Shown one piece after another: positions 42,753 to 51,258 of a DNA stretch of 64,000 nt. Numbering within the stretch: the stretch's first letter is position 1; each line of letters starts with the position of its first letter. Location: contig NZ_DASQNA010000041.1 of NCBI RefSeq assembly GCF_035645195.1, positions 1-64,000 on the forward strand, read 5' to 3'. The translations under genes and the position numbers were made by a program. A model generated the notes under the pieces. It searched no databases. It was not told the DNA's origin and worked only from the letters and a program-made list of their open reading frames with translations. This DNA is from Paenibacillus sp. (GTDB taxonomy: Bacteria > Bacillota > Bacilli > Paenibacillales > YIM-B00363).

Positions 42753-43433
42753 ATGGAACTTAAAACCGTAGTGATCGCGGAGCGCCAGACGCTCCTGCGC
42801 GAAGGAGTGCGTAAAATCATCGAGTCGGAGCCGGACTTGTCCGTCGTCGCCGCGTGCGAAAGCAGCGCGGAGCTGATCGCGGCGGTTCGCACGCTGCGGC
42901 CGTCCGCGGCGATCGTCGACGTCGGGCTGAAGCCCAGGGGCGGCATCGACCTGACATTTTGGGCGAAGGAGCATCGCCCGGACACGAAAATCATTTTGTT
43001 CGCGGACGACCTGGACGACGACGACGTCGTTCGGTCGATCGCCGCCGGAGCCGACGGCTTCCTGCTCAAAGATACCGATTGGAGCGACCTGCTCGGATAC
43101 GTCCGGGCCGTCCTGCAAGGCCATCTGTACGTGCCCGAACGGCTCGCGAAAAAGCTGTCGACGAAGCTGTTTCGCATGCTGTCGGGCGAACGGAACGGCA
43201 ATGAGCACATGCAGTCGCTTTCGGAGCGCTTTCGCTTGACGGAGAAGGAATACGAAATCTCGCTCCTGATGGCGCGCGGACTGAGCAACCGCCAAATCGC
43301 GGAGGCGCTGATGTACAGCGACGGCACGGTCCGCAATTACGTCAGCAACGTATACGAAAAAATCGGCATACGGGATCGGGCGAAAGCGGTCATCTTTTTG
43401 CGCGAGGCCGGGTTCCAGCAGCTTCACGGATAA
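42753..43433 (+). CDS. NarL/LuxR-family response regulator
   Basis: A 226-residue protein with a receiver domain (phospho-Asp in SAAIVDVGLKPRGG, about residue 51) and a C-terminal LuxR-type helix-turn-helix (RLTEKEYEISLLMARGLSNR, then SDGTVRNYVSNVYEKI). The acidic pocket normally formed by two Asp near residue 9 reads VIAERQTLL, so only one acidic residue remains, which may weaken phosphorylation. No histidine kinase gene is adjacent. ATG 42753 begins the receiver; a GGAGG lies 15 bases upstream, so the start is not certain. Confidence 0.8.
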   Translation: MELKTVVIAERQTLLREGVRKIIESEPDLSVVAACESSAELIAAVRTLRPSAAIVDVGLKPRGGIDLTFWAKEHRPDTKIILFADDLDDDDVVRSIAAGADGFLLKDTDWSDLLGYVRAVLQGHLYVPERLAKKLSTKLFRMLSGERNGNEHMQSLSERFRLTEKEYEISLLMARGLSNRQIAEALMYSDGTVRNYVSNVYEKIGIRDRAKAVIFLREAGFQQLHG

Positions 43434-43453
43434 CGAGTCTCGCTACGCATGTC

Positions 43454-43502
43454 GGTAAGCCTTTTCGAAAGATGACAGCTGTCACTATCGGAAAGGCTTA
43501 CC
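43454..43502. other. Long imperfect palindrome between regulator and HD-GYP genes
   Basis: GGTAAGCCTTTTCGA and TCGGAAAGGCTTACC form the outer arms and TGACAGCTGTCA is a perfect inner palindrome; together about 24 of 25 base pairs can form. The following bases (TTCATTT) are only partly a U-run. It may terminate the regulator transcript or serve as a binding site for the next gene. Confidence 0.6.
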
Positions 43503-43581
43503 TTCATTTAAAATTGAATTAATCGAAAATAAGTAAATTTTGTTAATCCGGTCATGAAGCGACATATGGGGGAATCGGAAG

Positions 43582-44628
43582 ATGCTCGAGCAATGGATCG
43601 GCTGGGGGGTCAAGAACGACGTTTTCAACGCATCGGGGTTGCTGGTTGTCGCCGCGAATACGACGTTGACCGAAATGCATATCGAGTTGATCCGCAAGCA
43701 CGGCATCACGCTTCTTCCGCATCATGTCGCTCCGCCGGCGAACGGTATCGCAGCGCCGCGGCCGCAGCCGATACCGCAGGCGGTCCCAAAGACGAACGAC
43801 GCGATCGTCACGAAGGCGACCGAAGAAATGAAAGAAGTATTCGTTCGTTTTCGCGTCGGCGATCCCCCGTCGGTAAGCGAGATGAAATCGGATCTCATTC
43901 CTTCGGTGCAAGAGGCGATCGAATTTCCGACGCTGTTCGGGCTGCTGTCCGGGCTGCAGGCGAAGGACGACTACACGTTCCGACACAACATCGGGGTCGC
44001 GGTGCTGTCCACGATGCTGGGCAAGTGGCTCAACCTTGACGCGGAACAGCTGCAGACGCTTACGCTCGCGGCGGCGCTTCACGACATCGGGAAAGTGAAG
44101 ATCGAAGACGATATCCTGAACAAACCGGGCAAGTTCACCGACGAGGAGTATGCGCTCATGAAGCGGCATACGACGTTCGGATACGACATCTTGCAAAAAC
44201 GCAGCGAGCTGCATGCCGAGGTGCCGCTCGTCGCCCTGCAGCATCACGAACGGCTCGACGGCCGCGGGTATCCGCACGGCATTACGGGAGACAAGATGAC
44301 GTACTTCAGCAAAATCGTAGCGGTGGCGGACGTGTTTCACGCGATGACGTCCAATCGGGTGTATCGCGGAGAGATTCCTTTTTATAAGGTACTCATGCAG
44401 ATGAAGGACGACGCGTTCGGGAAAATGGACCCGTTCTTGTGCAACGTATTCGTGCGTCGAATGATGGAAATGTCGATCGGCAGCGAAGTGGTGCTGTCGA
44501 ACGATCAGCGGGGCAGCATCGTTCTCATTTATCCGGACGATCCGGTCCGGCCGCTCGTGCAGGTGGACGGTCAATTTTACGATCTGCGCAAGCACAGCCA
44601 GCTGAAAATCGAGCAGCTTGTTGGGTAA
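43582..44628 (+). CDS. HD-GYP domain protein, probable cyclic di-GMP phosphodiesterase
   Basis: A 348-residue protein with an N-terminal region typical of Bacillota HD-GYP proteins and a catalytic domain from about residue 125. Motifs include AALHDIGKVKIEDDILNKPG, the HHERLDGRGYPHG loop with GYP, and VAVADVFHAMTSNR. All the metal ligands of active HD-GYP enzymes appear present. It should hydrolyse cyclic di-GMP. There is no receiver domain; control by the upstream response regulator is a guess from adjacency. Confidence 0.85.
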   Translation: MLEQWIGWGVKNDVFNASGLLVVAANTTLTEMHIELIRKHGITLLPHHVAPPANGIAAPRPQPIPQAVPKTNDAIVTKATEEMKEVFVRFRVGDPPSVSEMKSDLIPSVQEAIEFPTLFGLLSGLQAKDDYTFRHNIGVAVLSTMLGKWLNLDAEQLQTLTLAAALHDIGKVKIEDDILNKPGKFTDEEYALMKRHTTFGYDILQKRSELHAEVPLVALQHHERLDGRGYPHGITGDKMTYFSKIVAVADVFHAMTSNRVYRGEIPFYKVLMQMKDDAFGKMDPFLCNVFVRRMMEMSIGSEVVLSNDQRGSIVLIYPDDPVRPLVQVDGQFYDLRKHSQLKIEQLVG

Positions 44629-44685
44629 TAGAATCGCAATAGGAGACTGTGTTATACAATAGTTTGAAACAGTTTCATGAGGACT

Positions 44686-44720
44686 GCCGGAGCGCGAAAA
44701 AGCGCCCGGCTTTATTTTTT
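44686..44720 (+). terminator. Terminator after the HD-GYP gene
   Basis: GCCGGAGCGC and GCGCCCGGC pair around GAAAAA, followed by TTTATTTTTT. A small palindrome (TGAAACAGTTTCA) lies about 20 bases upstream. Confidence 0.85.
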
Positions 44721-44738
44721 CGAATAGGAAAAAAATTG

Positions 44739-44767
44739 TTCGCAACCGAGGGAAATCCTGTTATACT
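44739..44767 (+). promoter_or_regulatory. Promoter of the 2-oxoacid oxidoreductase operon
   Basis: TATACT at 44762-44767 with TTCGCA 17 bases upstream (44739-44744). The -35 box is weak. The start codon follows after about 58 bases. Confidence 0.5.
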
Positions 44768-44825
44768 CTAATGTAAGTTTCTGTTTCAAAGATTGTTCGG
44801 TTGGACGAGGGAAGGGGAGGGCTTC

Positions 44826-45833
44826 ATGGCACAGTTGCCAAAAACGAACGAACTCGGCTTTTTCGAGATTCGGCTGGAATCGATCGGCGGGCTGGGTGCG
44901 AACTTGGCTGGTAAAATGCTGGCAGAATCGGGCGTAGTTGGAAGCGGCTTCAACGGGGTCAGCTTTTCGTCTTACGGTTCCGAGAAAAAAGGTTCGCCGG
45001 TCAAAGCGCATATCCGGTTTTGCGACATTAACGCGGACATACGGGATACGACGCCGGTCGAACGGCCGCATATCGTCGGCATATTCCACGAAAACCTGTC
45101 GAAGACGGTCAACGTCGTCAGCGGCATTTACGCGGACAGCATCGTATTGGTGAACTCCGCCCGCACGCCGGAGGAGCTGAAAGAGAAAATGAAGCTCGTC
45201 GGCGGCACGGTCGCGGTCATCGACGCCACGGGCATCGCGCTCGAGGAGAAAAACCGCGTCAACATGGCGATGCTGGGCGCGATGTTCCGGCTGTGCGACT
45301 TCCTCGATGCGGAACACATGAAGGGCGTCATCCGGAAATCGCTCGAGAAAAAATATCCGCAAGCGGTCGAGCCGGCTCTTCGTACGTTCCAGCGCGGCTA
45401 CGACGAAGTGAAGTTCCAGACGTTCGCGCTGCCGGAAGGCGTCGAAATGCCGCTGCCGAAGCGTTGGGACATTCCGGTGCTCGGATACGAAACGCAGCCG
45501 ATCGGCGGCGTCGTCATCAATCCGGGTAACTCGATCTTGAAGGACTTGAGCATTTCCCGAAGCGGCATGATGCCGCACTTCGACGACGACAAGTGCATTC
45601 ACTGCGCGGCTTGCGACACCGCTTGCCCGGACTTCTGCTTCGTATGGGAAGAGCAGCCGGACAAGAAAGGCCGCCCGCAAATGTTCCTCCAAGGCATCGA
45701 CTACCAATACTGCAAAGGCTGCCTCAAGTGCGTCACGGCGTGCCCGACCGAGGCGCTGTCGTCCGCGCGCGAGACGGACGGCTACGGCGAAGAGCACCGC
45801 GTGCCGCATAAGTTCAAGCTGGTAGGGGCGTAA
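44826..45833 (+). CDS. 2-oxoacid:ferredoxin oxidoreductase, fused gamma and delta (ferredoxin) subunits
   Basis: A 335-residue fusion. Residues 1-200 form the gamma domain (FFEIRLESIGGLGANLAGKM, SSYGSEKKGSPVKAHI). The C-terminal part is a ferredoxin domain with two 4Fe-4S cysteine sets, CIHCAACDTACP and CKGCLKCVTACP. Gamma and delta are separate genes in many archaea and clostridia. With the next gene it forms a complete pyruvate- or 2-oxoacid-type oxidoreductase. A GGGGAGGG site is near the start. Confidence 0.87.
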   Translation: MAQLPKTNELGFFEIRLESIGGLGANLAGKMLAESGVVGSGFNGVSFSSYGSEKKGSPVKAHIRFCDINADIRDTTPVERPHIVGIFHENLSKTVNVVSGIYADSIVLVNSARTPEELKEKMKLVGGTVAVIDATGIALEEKNRVNMAMLGAMFRLCDFLDAEHMKGVIRKSLEKKYPQAVEPALRTFQRGYDEVKFQTFALPEGVEMPLPKRWDIPVLGYETQPIGGVVINPGNSILKDLSISRSGMMPHFDDDKCIHCAACDTACPDFCFVWEEQPDKKGRPQMFLQGIDYQYCKGCLKCVTACPTEALSSARETDGYGEEHRVPHKFKLVGA

Positions 45834-45866
45834 TCGATTCGACAGAAAGGGAGAGGTGAACCGAGC

Positions 45867-48173
45867 ATGGCAATCGAATACGAAAAGGAAGTCGGCGGCG
45901 GTACCGTCGAACAGCGCATCGTATACGAATCCGGCAACGAGATGGCCGCCTACGCGGCGCATCAAATTAACTATCATATCATGGGATATTTCCCGATTTC
46001 GCCTTCGACCGAGGTAGCGCAGTTCCTCGACTTGATGAAAGCGAACGGCCAGCATGACATTAAGCTGATTCCGGCGGACGGCGAGCACGGCTCGGCGGGC
46101 GTCTGCTACGGCGCGTCCGCGGCCGGCGGCCGCGTGTTCAACGCGACGAGCGCCAACGGCTACCTGTACATGCTGGAGCAAATGCCGGTGCAGTCCGGCA
46201 CGCGCTTCCCGATGGTCATGAACCTCGTCTGCCGTTCGGTATCCGGTCCGCTCAACATTCACGGCGACCATTCCGACCTGTACTTCGCGCTGAACACGGG
46301 CTGGCCGATCCTCATGTGCCGCGACCCGCAGGCGGTGTACGACATGAATATCATGGCGATCAAGCTCGCCGAGCATCCGAAGGTGCGTCTTCCGGTATTG
46401 GTCGCGTCCGACGGTTACTTCACGTCGCACCAGAAGCGCCGCGTCCAGACGTTCGCGCATCGCTCCGACGTGCTCAGCTTCGTCGGCGAGAAGCCGCCCG
46501 AAGGGTACCCGCACGTGCTCGACCGGAACAATCCGATCACGGTCGGCCCGTACATGAACGAGCCGGACTATATCAATAACTGTTATCAGCAGACCGTCGC
46601 GATGTACAACGCAGGCGAAGTGTTCGACGAAATCCGCAAAGAGTACGCTCAGCTCACGGGCCGCGACTACCCGATCCTCGACCTGTACCGGATGGACGAC
46701 GCGGAAGTCGTGCTGTTCATGCTGAACTCCGCATCGGAAATCACGAAGGTGGCGGTCGATCAGCTGCGCGAGAAAGGCGTCAAAGCCGGTTCGATCACGC
46801 CGAACATGATTCGTCCGTTCCCTGCGAAGCAAATCGCGGAAGCGCTGAAGAACGCGAAAGCGATCGTCGTCGGCGACCGCGCGGATTCGTACGGCGGCCA
46901 CGGCGGCAACATGGTCAACGAAGTGAAGGCGGCGCTCTTCACGCACGGCGTGAAGGACATTCACGTCATCTCCCGCGTATACGGCCTCGGCGGCAAAGAC
47001 TTCTTCCTCGACGACGCGCACGCGCTGTTCGAGCTCGCGATCGATGCGGCGAACAAAGGATATGTCGAGAAGCCGTTCGACTATTACGGCCACACGCCGG
47101 GCGACCCGGACAAGGCGCCGAAGCGCGTTCTTGAGCCGATGGCGTACGAGGACCTCAAGACGGGCCTCATCACGGTCGACAAAGACGAAGCGACGGGGCA
47201 GCTGAAGGTCAAAGTTCCGCCGATCCGCCAATTGACGAAAAAGCCGAAGCGCCTCGCGCCAGGCCACGGCGCTTGCCCGGGCTGCGGCATTTTCTCGGGT
47301 CTCGAGCTGTTCTTCAAAGGCATCGAAGGCGACATCGTCGCGCTGTACCAGACGGGCTGCGCGATGGTCGTCACGACCGGCTTCCCGTACTCGTCCCACA
47401 AGGCGACGTACATTCACAACCTGTTCCAGAACGGCGCGGCTACGCTCTCCGGCGTCGTCGAGATGTTCTGGGAGCGCAAGCGCCGCGGCGAGCTCGATCA
47501 ATACGGCCTTAAGGACGACTTTACGTTCGTCATGATCACGGGCGACGGCGGCATGGACATCGGCATGGGGCCGGCGATCGGCGCTGCGCTGCGGAATCAC
47601 AAGATGATCATCCTCGAGTACGATAACGAGGGTTACATGAACACGGGCGCGCAGCTGTCGTACTCGACGCCGCTCGGCCACCGCACATCGACGTCGAACG
47701 TCGGCAAGCATCAAGGCGGCAAGCTGTTCCATCACAAGGACACTGCGCAAATTATGGCGGCGACGAACATCCCGTACGTCTTCACCGGCTCCGAAGCGCA
47801 TCCGCAGGATTTGCTGAGGAAAGCGGCGAAAGCGCAGTACTATGCGCAAAACGAAGGCATGGTATACGGCAAAATTTTGATCACGTGCCCGCTCAACTGG
47901 CTGTCCGAGGAAAAAGAGGGCGCGACGATCATCGAGAACGCCGTCAACTCCTGCTTCTTCCCGCTGTACGAGATCGAGCGCGGCGTGACGAACATCACAT
48001 ACAATCCGGAAGAGAAAAACAAGCGGGTGCCGCTTAGCGACTGGCTGAAGCAACTGGGCAAGACGAAGCATATGACGAAGCCGGAGTACGAAGAAGCGTA
48101 CAAGGCGTTCGAAGGCGAAGTCGACCGCCGCTGGAGCCGTCTCAAGGCGAAGCACGAAAATCCGTACTTGTAA
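45867..48173 (+). CDS. 2-oxoacid:ferredoxin oxidoreductase, fused alpha and beta subunits
   Basis: A 768-residue fusion. The N-terminal alpha part (about 1-430) has YFPISPSTEVAQFLD, ADGEHGSAGVCYGASAAG and NATSANGYLYMLEQMPV. The C-terminal beta part binds TPP: GHGACPGCGIFSGLELF, ITGDGGMDIGMGPAIGAAL and LEYDNEGYMNTGAQLS. It decarboxylates a 2-oxoacid to an acyl-CoA and reduces ferredoxin. The beta half is like pyruvate synthase, but pyruvate, 2-oxoglutarate or branched 2-oxoacids cannot be told apart by eye. The ribosome site is GGGAGAGGTG. Confidence 0.87.
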   Translation: MAIEYEKEVGGGTVEQRIVYESGNEMAAYAAHQINYHIMGYFPISPSTEVAQFLDLMKANGQHDIKLIPADGEHGSAGVCYGASAAGGRVFNATSANGYLYMLEQMPVQSGTRFPMVMNLVCRSVSGPLNIHGDHSDLYFALNTGWPILMCRDPQAVYDMNIMAIKLAEHPKVRLPVLVASDGYFTSHQKRRVQTFAHRSDVLSFVGEKPPEGYPHVLDRNNPITVGPYMNEPDYINNCYQQTVAMYNAGEVFDEIRKEYAQLTGRDYPILDLYRMDDAEVVLFMLNSASEITKVAVDQLREKGVKAGSITPNMIRPFPAKQIAEALKNAKAIVVGDRADSYGGHGGNMVNEVKAALFTHGVKDIHVISRVYGLGGKDFFLDDAHALFELAIDAANKGYVEKPFDYYGHTPGDPDKAPKRVLEPMAYEDLKTGLITVDKDEATGQLKVKVPPIRQLTKKPKRLAPGHGACPGCGIFSGLELFFKGIEGDIVALYQTGCAMVVTTGFPYSSHKATYIHNLFQNGAATLSGVVEMFWERKRRGELDQYGLKDDFTFVMITGDGGMDIGMGPAIGAALRNHKMIILEYDNEGYMNTGAQLSYSTPLGHRTSTSNVGKHQGGKLFHHKDTAQIMAATNIPYVFTGSEAHPQDLLRKAAKAQYYAQNEGMVYGKILITCPLNWLSEEKEGATIIENAVNSCFFPLYEIERGVTNITYNPEEKNKRVPLSDWLKQLGKTKHMTKPEYEEAYKAFEGEVDRRWSRLKAKHENPYL

Positions 48174-48185
48174 TCGGAGATCGGG

Positions 48186-48455
48186 ATGCCATACGTGCTC
48201 AAGCATCGCGCCACGGGAGAAATCTCGGCGAGTGAGCTCCGCAACGTATACGATCTTGTGTATTACGGCGCGGAATGGTGGGACACTGAGGAAGAGGCGG
48301 CGGAGGCCGCCTCGGCCCGGCCGGATTGGGAGCCGTTCTCGGTAACGGAGCAGCGGCTCAAAGTGTTGAACGTCAAACTCAATAACGATGCCAGCCGGAA
48401 GTTGTTTATCGACGACGACGGAACGCTTCGCGTAGAGACCGGTTCCGCCCGTTAA
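48186..48455 (+). CDS. Small protein, 89 residues, in the oxidoreductase operon
   Basis: It starts 12 bases after the alpha-beta gene with a CGGAGAT site and ends inside the loop of the following terminator, so it belongs to the operon. The product begins MPYVLKHRATGEISASELRN and contains tryptophans and acidic residues (GAEWWDTEEEAAEAA). No family is recognised. A helper or regulator of the oxidoreductase is plausible from position only. Confidence 0.7.
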   Translation: MPYVLKHRATGEISASELRNVYDLVYYGAEWWDTEEEAAEAASARPDWEPFSVTEQRLKVLNVKLNNDASRKLFIDDDGTLRVETGSAR

Positions 48456-48473
48456 CGGCGGAACCGGTTTTTT
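48438..48473 (+). terminator. Terminator of the oxidoreductase operon
   Basis: ACCGGTTCCGCC and GGCGGAACCGGT pair perfectly over twelve bases; the stop codon of the 89-residue gene sits in the loop. TTTTT follows. Confidence 0.92.
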
Positions 48474-48503
48474 AGGCAGGCACGTTGCGGAAAGGGAAAC
48501 GAC

Positions 48504-48995
48504 ATGTCTTTGACCTCGACGAACTATTACGAGCTTCTGGGCGCGCCCGAGCGGCGCGAACAATTGAAAGCCGCAGTCGAACGCGGAGGATACGACGCGT
48601 TCCGCGCGCTCGTCGACCAGCTGGAGAACGCCTTGAAGACGGTAGGCGAGGACGGCTTCGACGATGTGGCGTCGCGCCTTCGCGCCGGGGCGGAGCTGTT
48701 TCCGGAGCCGGCGCGCTTCAGCCCGACCTGGCAGAAGGTATGGGCCGAGCTGAGCGAGAAGCTGCGCTGGAAACGGTACGCCTACGAATCCGTGCCGGCG
48801 TCCGAGAGGAACGGCGACTGGCAAATCCTCATGGACAACCCGTTCACGAATCACGAGGTCGTCTGTTACCCGAGCCTTAGCTTCATCGAAGCGGCGTATT
48901 TATTCGGGTATTTCAAGCCGACGCTCGAGCGAAACGAATATTTGCGCCTGCAAAAAATCGTAACCGCGGTCGAAGTGACCGGAGACCGGGAATGA
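48504..48995 (+). CDS. Hypothetical protein, 163 residues
   Basis: A cytosolic, mostly helical protein that begins MSLTSTNYYELLGAPERREQ and has an aromatic-rich later half (DWQILMDNPFTNHEVVCYPS, then SFIEAAYLFGYFKPTLERNE). There is no signal peptide. A GGAAAGGG site precedes the ATG. No family recognised. Confidence 0.72.
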   Translation: MSLTSTNYYELLGAPERREQLKAAVERGGYDAFRALVDQLENALKTVGEDGFDDVASRLRAGAELFPEPARFSPTWQKVWAELSEKLRWKRYAYESVPASERNGDWQILMDNPFTNHEVVCYPSLSFIEAAYLFGYFKPTLERNEYLRLQKIVTAVEVTGDRE

Positions 48996-49023
48996 CGGTG
49001 TGATAGCGTTTGCAAAAAATCGC

Positions 49024-49053
49024 TTGTCGGACAAGTCTCTGTTATAGTACAAT
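49024..49053 (+). promoter_or_regulatory. Promoter of the YhfH-like gene
   Basis: TTGTCG (49024-49029), an 18-base spacer and TACAAT (49048-49053), 35 bases before the start codon. Confidence 0.6.
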
Positions 49054-49087
49054 CGAAACAGAGGCGAATCGAAGGCGGTGAATGCGA

Positions 49088-49276
49088 ATGCAACAGCTTT
49101 CCGTCGTTCATTTTTTCGACAACCTGCCGCCCAAGCAGTGCCGCACCTGCGGCGATTTGCTGCTGGAGCAGGCCGACTGCTACTTGAACCAATGCTTTGA
49201 GTGCATGGATTTGTACGTCGTCCCGTTGTCCTTGTCGCCTCGTTACGCGGCGAAGCCGACGGCTTCCCACGCGTAA
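49088..49276 (+). CDS. YhfH-like zinc-ribbon peptide
   Basis: A 62-residue peptide with the YhfH-type pattern: VHFFDNLPPKQCRTCGDLL, then YLNQCFECMD, giving two CxxC pairs for one zinc. It has about 15 extra C-terminal residues compared with short YhfH proteins. The GGCGGTGA site is seven bases from ATG 49088 and only one base from ATG 49082, which decides the start. Function unknown. It has its own promoter and terminator. Confidence 0.75.
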   Translation: MQQLSVVHFFDNLPPKQCRTCGDLLLEQADCYLNQCFECMDLYVVPLSLSPRYAAKPTASHA

Positions 49277-49295
49277 CGCTGCAGCTTACGTCACG

Positions 49296-49330
49296 GCCTC
49301 CGGCGCAGGAAACCGCGCCGGAGGCTTTTT
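49296..49330 (+). terminator. Terminator after the YhfH-like gene
   Basis: GCCTCCGGCGC and GCGCCGGAGGC pair perfectly, loop of eight, then TTTTT. Confidence 0.92.
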
Positions 49331-49437
49331 CCGTTCGCGCGATTTTGAATCGGGCGGAATGAATCTTAACTTTTTCGGACATTTATGATATGTATGTATA
49401 GAGTCGATTTCGGATTGTCCGGGAAGGAGGGCGCCAG

Positions 49438-49962
49438 ATGAAACGGCGTTTTGTCATCGAAGCGGTCATGGCGGCCATTTACGGAGAATTGATGGTCCCG
49501 AACCGTCCGGTAGAATATTTGTTGCCGTATTCCACCGTTCAAGAATTGTACGATATGAGAGATAACCCGGAGCCCGTCATGCCGGATCCGTCGGACGACG
49601 CGCACGTGAAGAAGAAGATTGAGGAAATGATCGCCTTCTTCGAGGATTCGTTCAATCGGAAGAAGATCGAACGAGCGTTTCCTGCGCCTTGGAAGCTGAG
49701 CCTGCCGCTCGTCGTCAACGAGAACGTGACGTTCATCGTCGTCAATTCGATGGAGAACGCGCAATACGGCGAGACGTTCGATCCGATCGAAACGGAGCTG
49801 CTGCTCACGTCGGTCCGCGAACAGGCCCCGATTGTAACCGATCAATTGGATTTCTTGGAGCGGGTCATCGAGCATGAAATCCCGGTCCAAGTGTTCGATA
49901 TCGAAGATTTTGAATACGCGCTGGAAGCCGAAATTCAGGTCGAGGACTGGAAGACGACCTAA
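49438..49962 (+). CDS. Hypothetical protein, 174 residues
   Basis: It begins MKRRFVIEAVMAAIYGELMV and is acidic and soluble (VFDIEDFEYALEAEIQVEDW near the end). A perfect AAGGAGGG site lies six bases before the ATG. I do not recognise the family. The stretch after it (49963-50076) holds a possible hairpin (CGCGTCCGTGCGCCTC) but no gene. Confidence 0.75.
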   Translation: MKRRFVIEAVMAAIYGELMVPNRPVEYLLPYSTVQELYDMRDNPEPVMPDPSDDAHVKKKIEEMIAFFEDSFNRKKIERAFPAPWKLSLPLVVNENVTFIVVNSMENAQYGETFDPIETELLLTSVREQAPIVTDQLDFLERVIEHEIPVQVFDIEDFEYALEAEIQVEDWKTT

Positions 49963-50076
49963 GCTCGGCAAGAAGGCGGTTTCGACTCGACCGAAAAACG
50001 CGTCCGTGCGCCTCCGGAGAAGGGGGCGGCGGGCGCGTTTTGCATTCTGCCATTAATTAACATCATCTATTATGAA

Positions 50077-50104
50077 TTGACGGTTAACCGCCGTCCAATA
50101 TAAT
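50077..50104 (+). promoter_or_regulatory. Promoter with palindromic spacer, ABC importer operon
   Basis: TTGACG (50077-50082), 16 bases and TATAAT (50099-50104). The spacer overlaps CGGTTAACCG (50081-50090), a perfect 10-bp palindrome, inside a wider GACGG...CCGTC repeat (50079-50095). This is a likely operator between the two promoter boxes. Confidence 0.72.
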
Positions 50105-50145
50105 ATAGAATAATAGATTTTAAGATAATGTAGGGGGACGGACGG

Positions 50146-51192
50146 ATGAAACGGACAGCTTTGGCAATGCTTGCAGTCGCATCTACGCTGGTGTTCGCGG
50201 CTTGCGGCAATTCCGCGGGCAGCGGGGAAACGGCGGGCAGCGGCGAACCCGCGGGCAGCGCAGAAAAGGTTTACAAAATCGGAATCTCGCAAATCGTCGA
50301 GCATCCTTCACTCGATGCGACGCGCGAAGGCTTCTTGGCCGGTTTGAAAGACAGCGGTCTTGTGGAAGGCGAAAACCTCGAAGTCGATTACAGCAACGCG
50401 CAAGGCGACAACTCGACGAACGCGACGATCGCGCAAAACTTCAAAGCGGACAAAAAAGATCTCGTGCTCGGCATCGCGACGCCGTCGGCGGTCGCGCTGG
50501 CGGACGCCATCGACAACGCGCCGGTCGTTTTCACAGCGGTGACAGACCCGGTGGCAGCGGGCCTCTTGCAGGACCCGACGAAGCCGGGCGGCAACGTGAC
50601 GGGCATCTCGGACACGCATCCGGACGAAATCGCGAAGCTGATGGATTTCATCGCCGAGCATTTCCCGAACGTGAAGACGCTCGGCACGGTCATCAACGAA
50701 GGCGAACCGAACTCCGTCGTATCCATCGAACGTGCGCAAGCGGCGCTGGACAAGCATGGGATTAAGATCCAGAAGGCGGCGGTTACGAACAGCTCTGAAG
50801 TGCTGCAAGCAGCGGAGTCGCTCGCGGGCCGCGTCGACGCCATCTATATCCCGAAGGACAACACCGTCATCTCCGCTTTCGAAGCGGTCGTCGGCGTTGC
50901 GAACGACAACAAGCTCCCGCTTTTCGCGGGCGATATCGATTCTGTGAAGCGCGGCGCGTTCGCGACGTTCGGCTACGAATATTACGATATCGGTTATACG
51001 ACAGGGAAATTGGCCGCCGACATTTTGCTGAACGGCAAAAACCCGGGCGACGTGCCGGTCGGCTATCCGGAATTCCTCGACCTGTACTACAGCGAACCGG
51101 CCGCTGCGGCGCAAGGCATCGAAGTGACGCAGGCGATCCGCGATCTGATTACGGACGAAGCCGTTCAAGTCGTCAAAGAAGTGCAGCAATAA
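50146..51192 (+). CDS. ABC importer substrate-binding lipoprotein (PF04392/TrpX-like)
   Basis: A 348-residue lipoprotein with signal and lipobox VFAAC (Cys20), a Gly-Ser-Ala linker, and an ABC_sub_bind fold beginning YKIGISQIVEHPSLDATREG. Other family marks are APVVFTAVTDPVAAGL and ALFAGD-like PLFAGDIDSVKRGAFATFGY. Family members bind tryptophan, tyrosine or related aromatic ligands, but the ligand here is not proven. It is first in an operon with a permease and ATPase. Confidence 0.83.
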   Translation: MKRTALAMLAVASTLVFAACGNSAGSGETAGSGEPAGSAEKVYKIGISQIVEHPSLDATREGFLAGLKDSGLVEGENLEVDYSNAQGDNSTNATIAQNFKADKKDLVLGIATPSAVALADAIDNAPVVFTAVTDPVAAGLLQDPTKPGGNVTGISDTHPDEIAKLMDFIAEHFPNVKTLGTVINEGEPNSVVSIERAQAALDKHGIKIQKAAVTNSSEVLQAAESLAGRVDAIYIPKDNTVISAFEAVVGVANDNKLPLFAGDIDSVKRGAFATFGYEYYDIGYTTGKLAADILLNGKNPGDVPVGYPEFLDLYYSEPAAAAQGIEVTQAIRDLITDEAVQVVKEVQQ

Positions 51193-51205
51193 TGCTCGAC
51201 CAGGG

Positions 51206-51240
51206 AGAGTGACCCGTTCCGCGGGCCACTCTTACCTTTT
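51206..51240 (+). terminator. Intercistronic hairpin after the binding-protein gene
   Basis: AGAGTGACCCG and CGGGCCACTCT pair with one offset, followed by TACCTTTT. It lies between the binding-protein and permease genes and would reduce, not abolish, downstream transcription, giving more binding protein than channel. Confidence 0.55.
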
Positions 51241-51258
51241 ACGGAGGTATCTATCGTT

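Noticed and set aside
44712-48854. A 1380-codon open frame on the minus strand opposite the oxidoreductase genes
   Set aside because: It lies antisense to two clearly recognisable genes and reads as Arg-, Val- and His-rich text without domains. High GC content keeps the opposite frame open.
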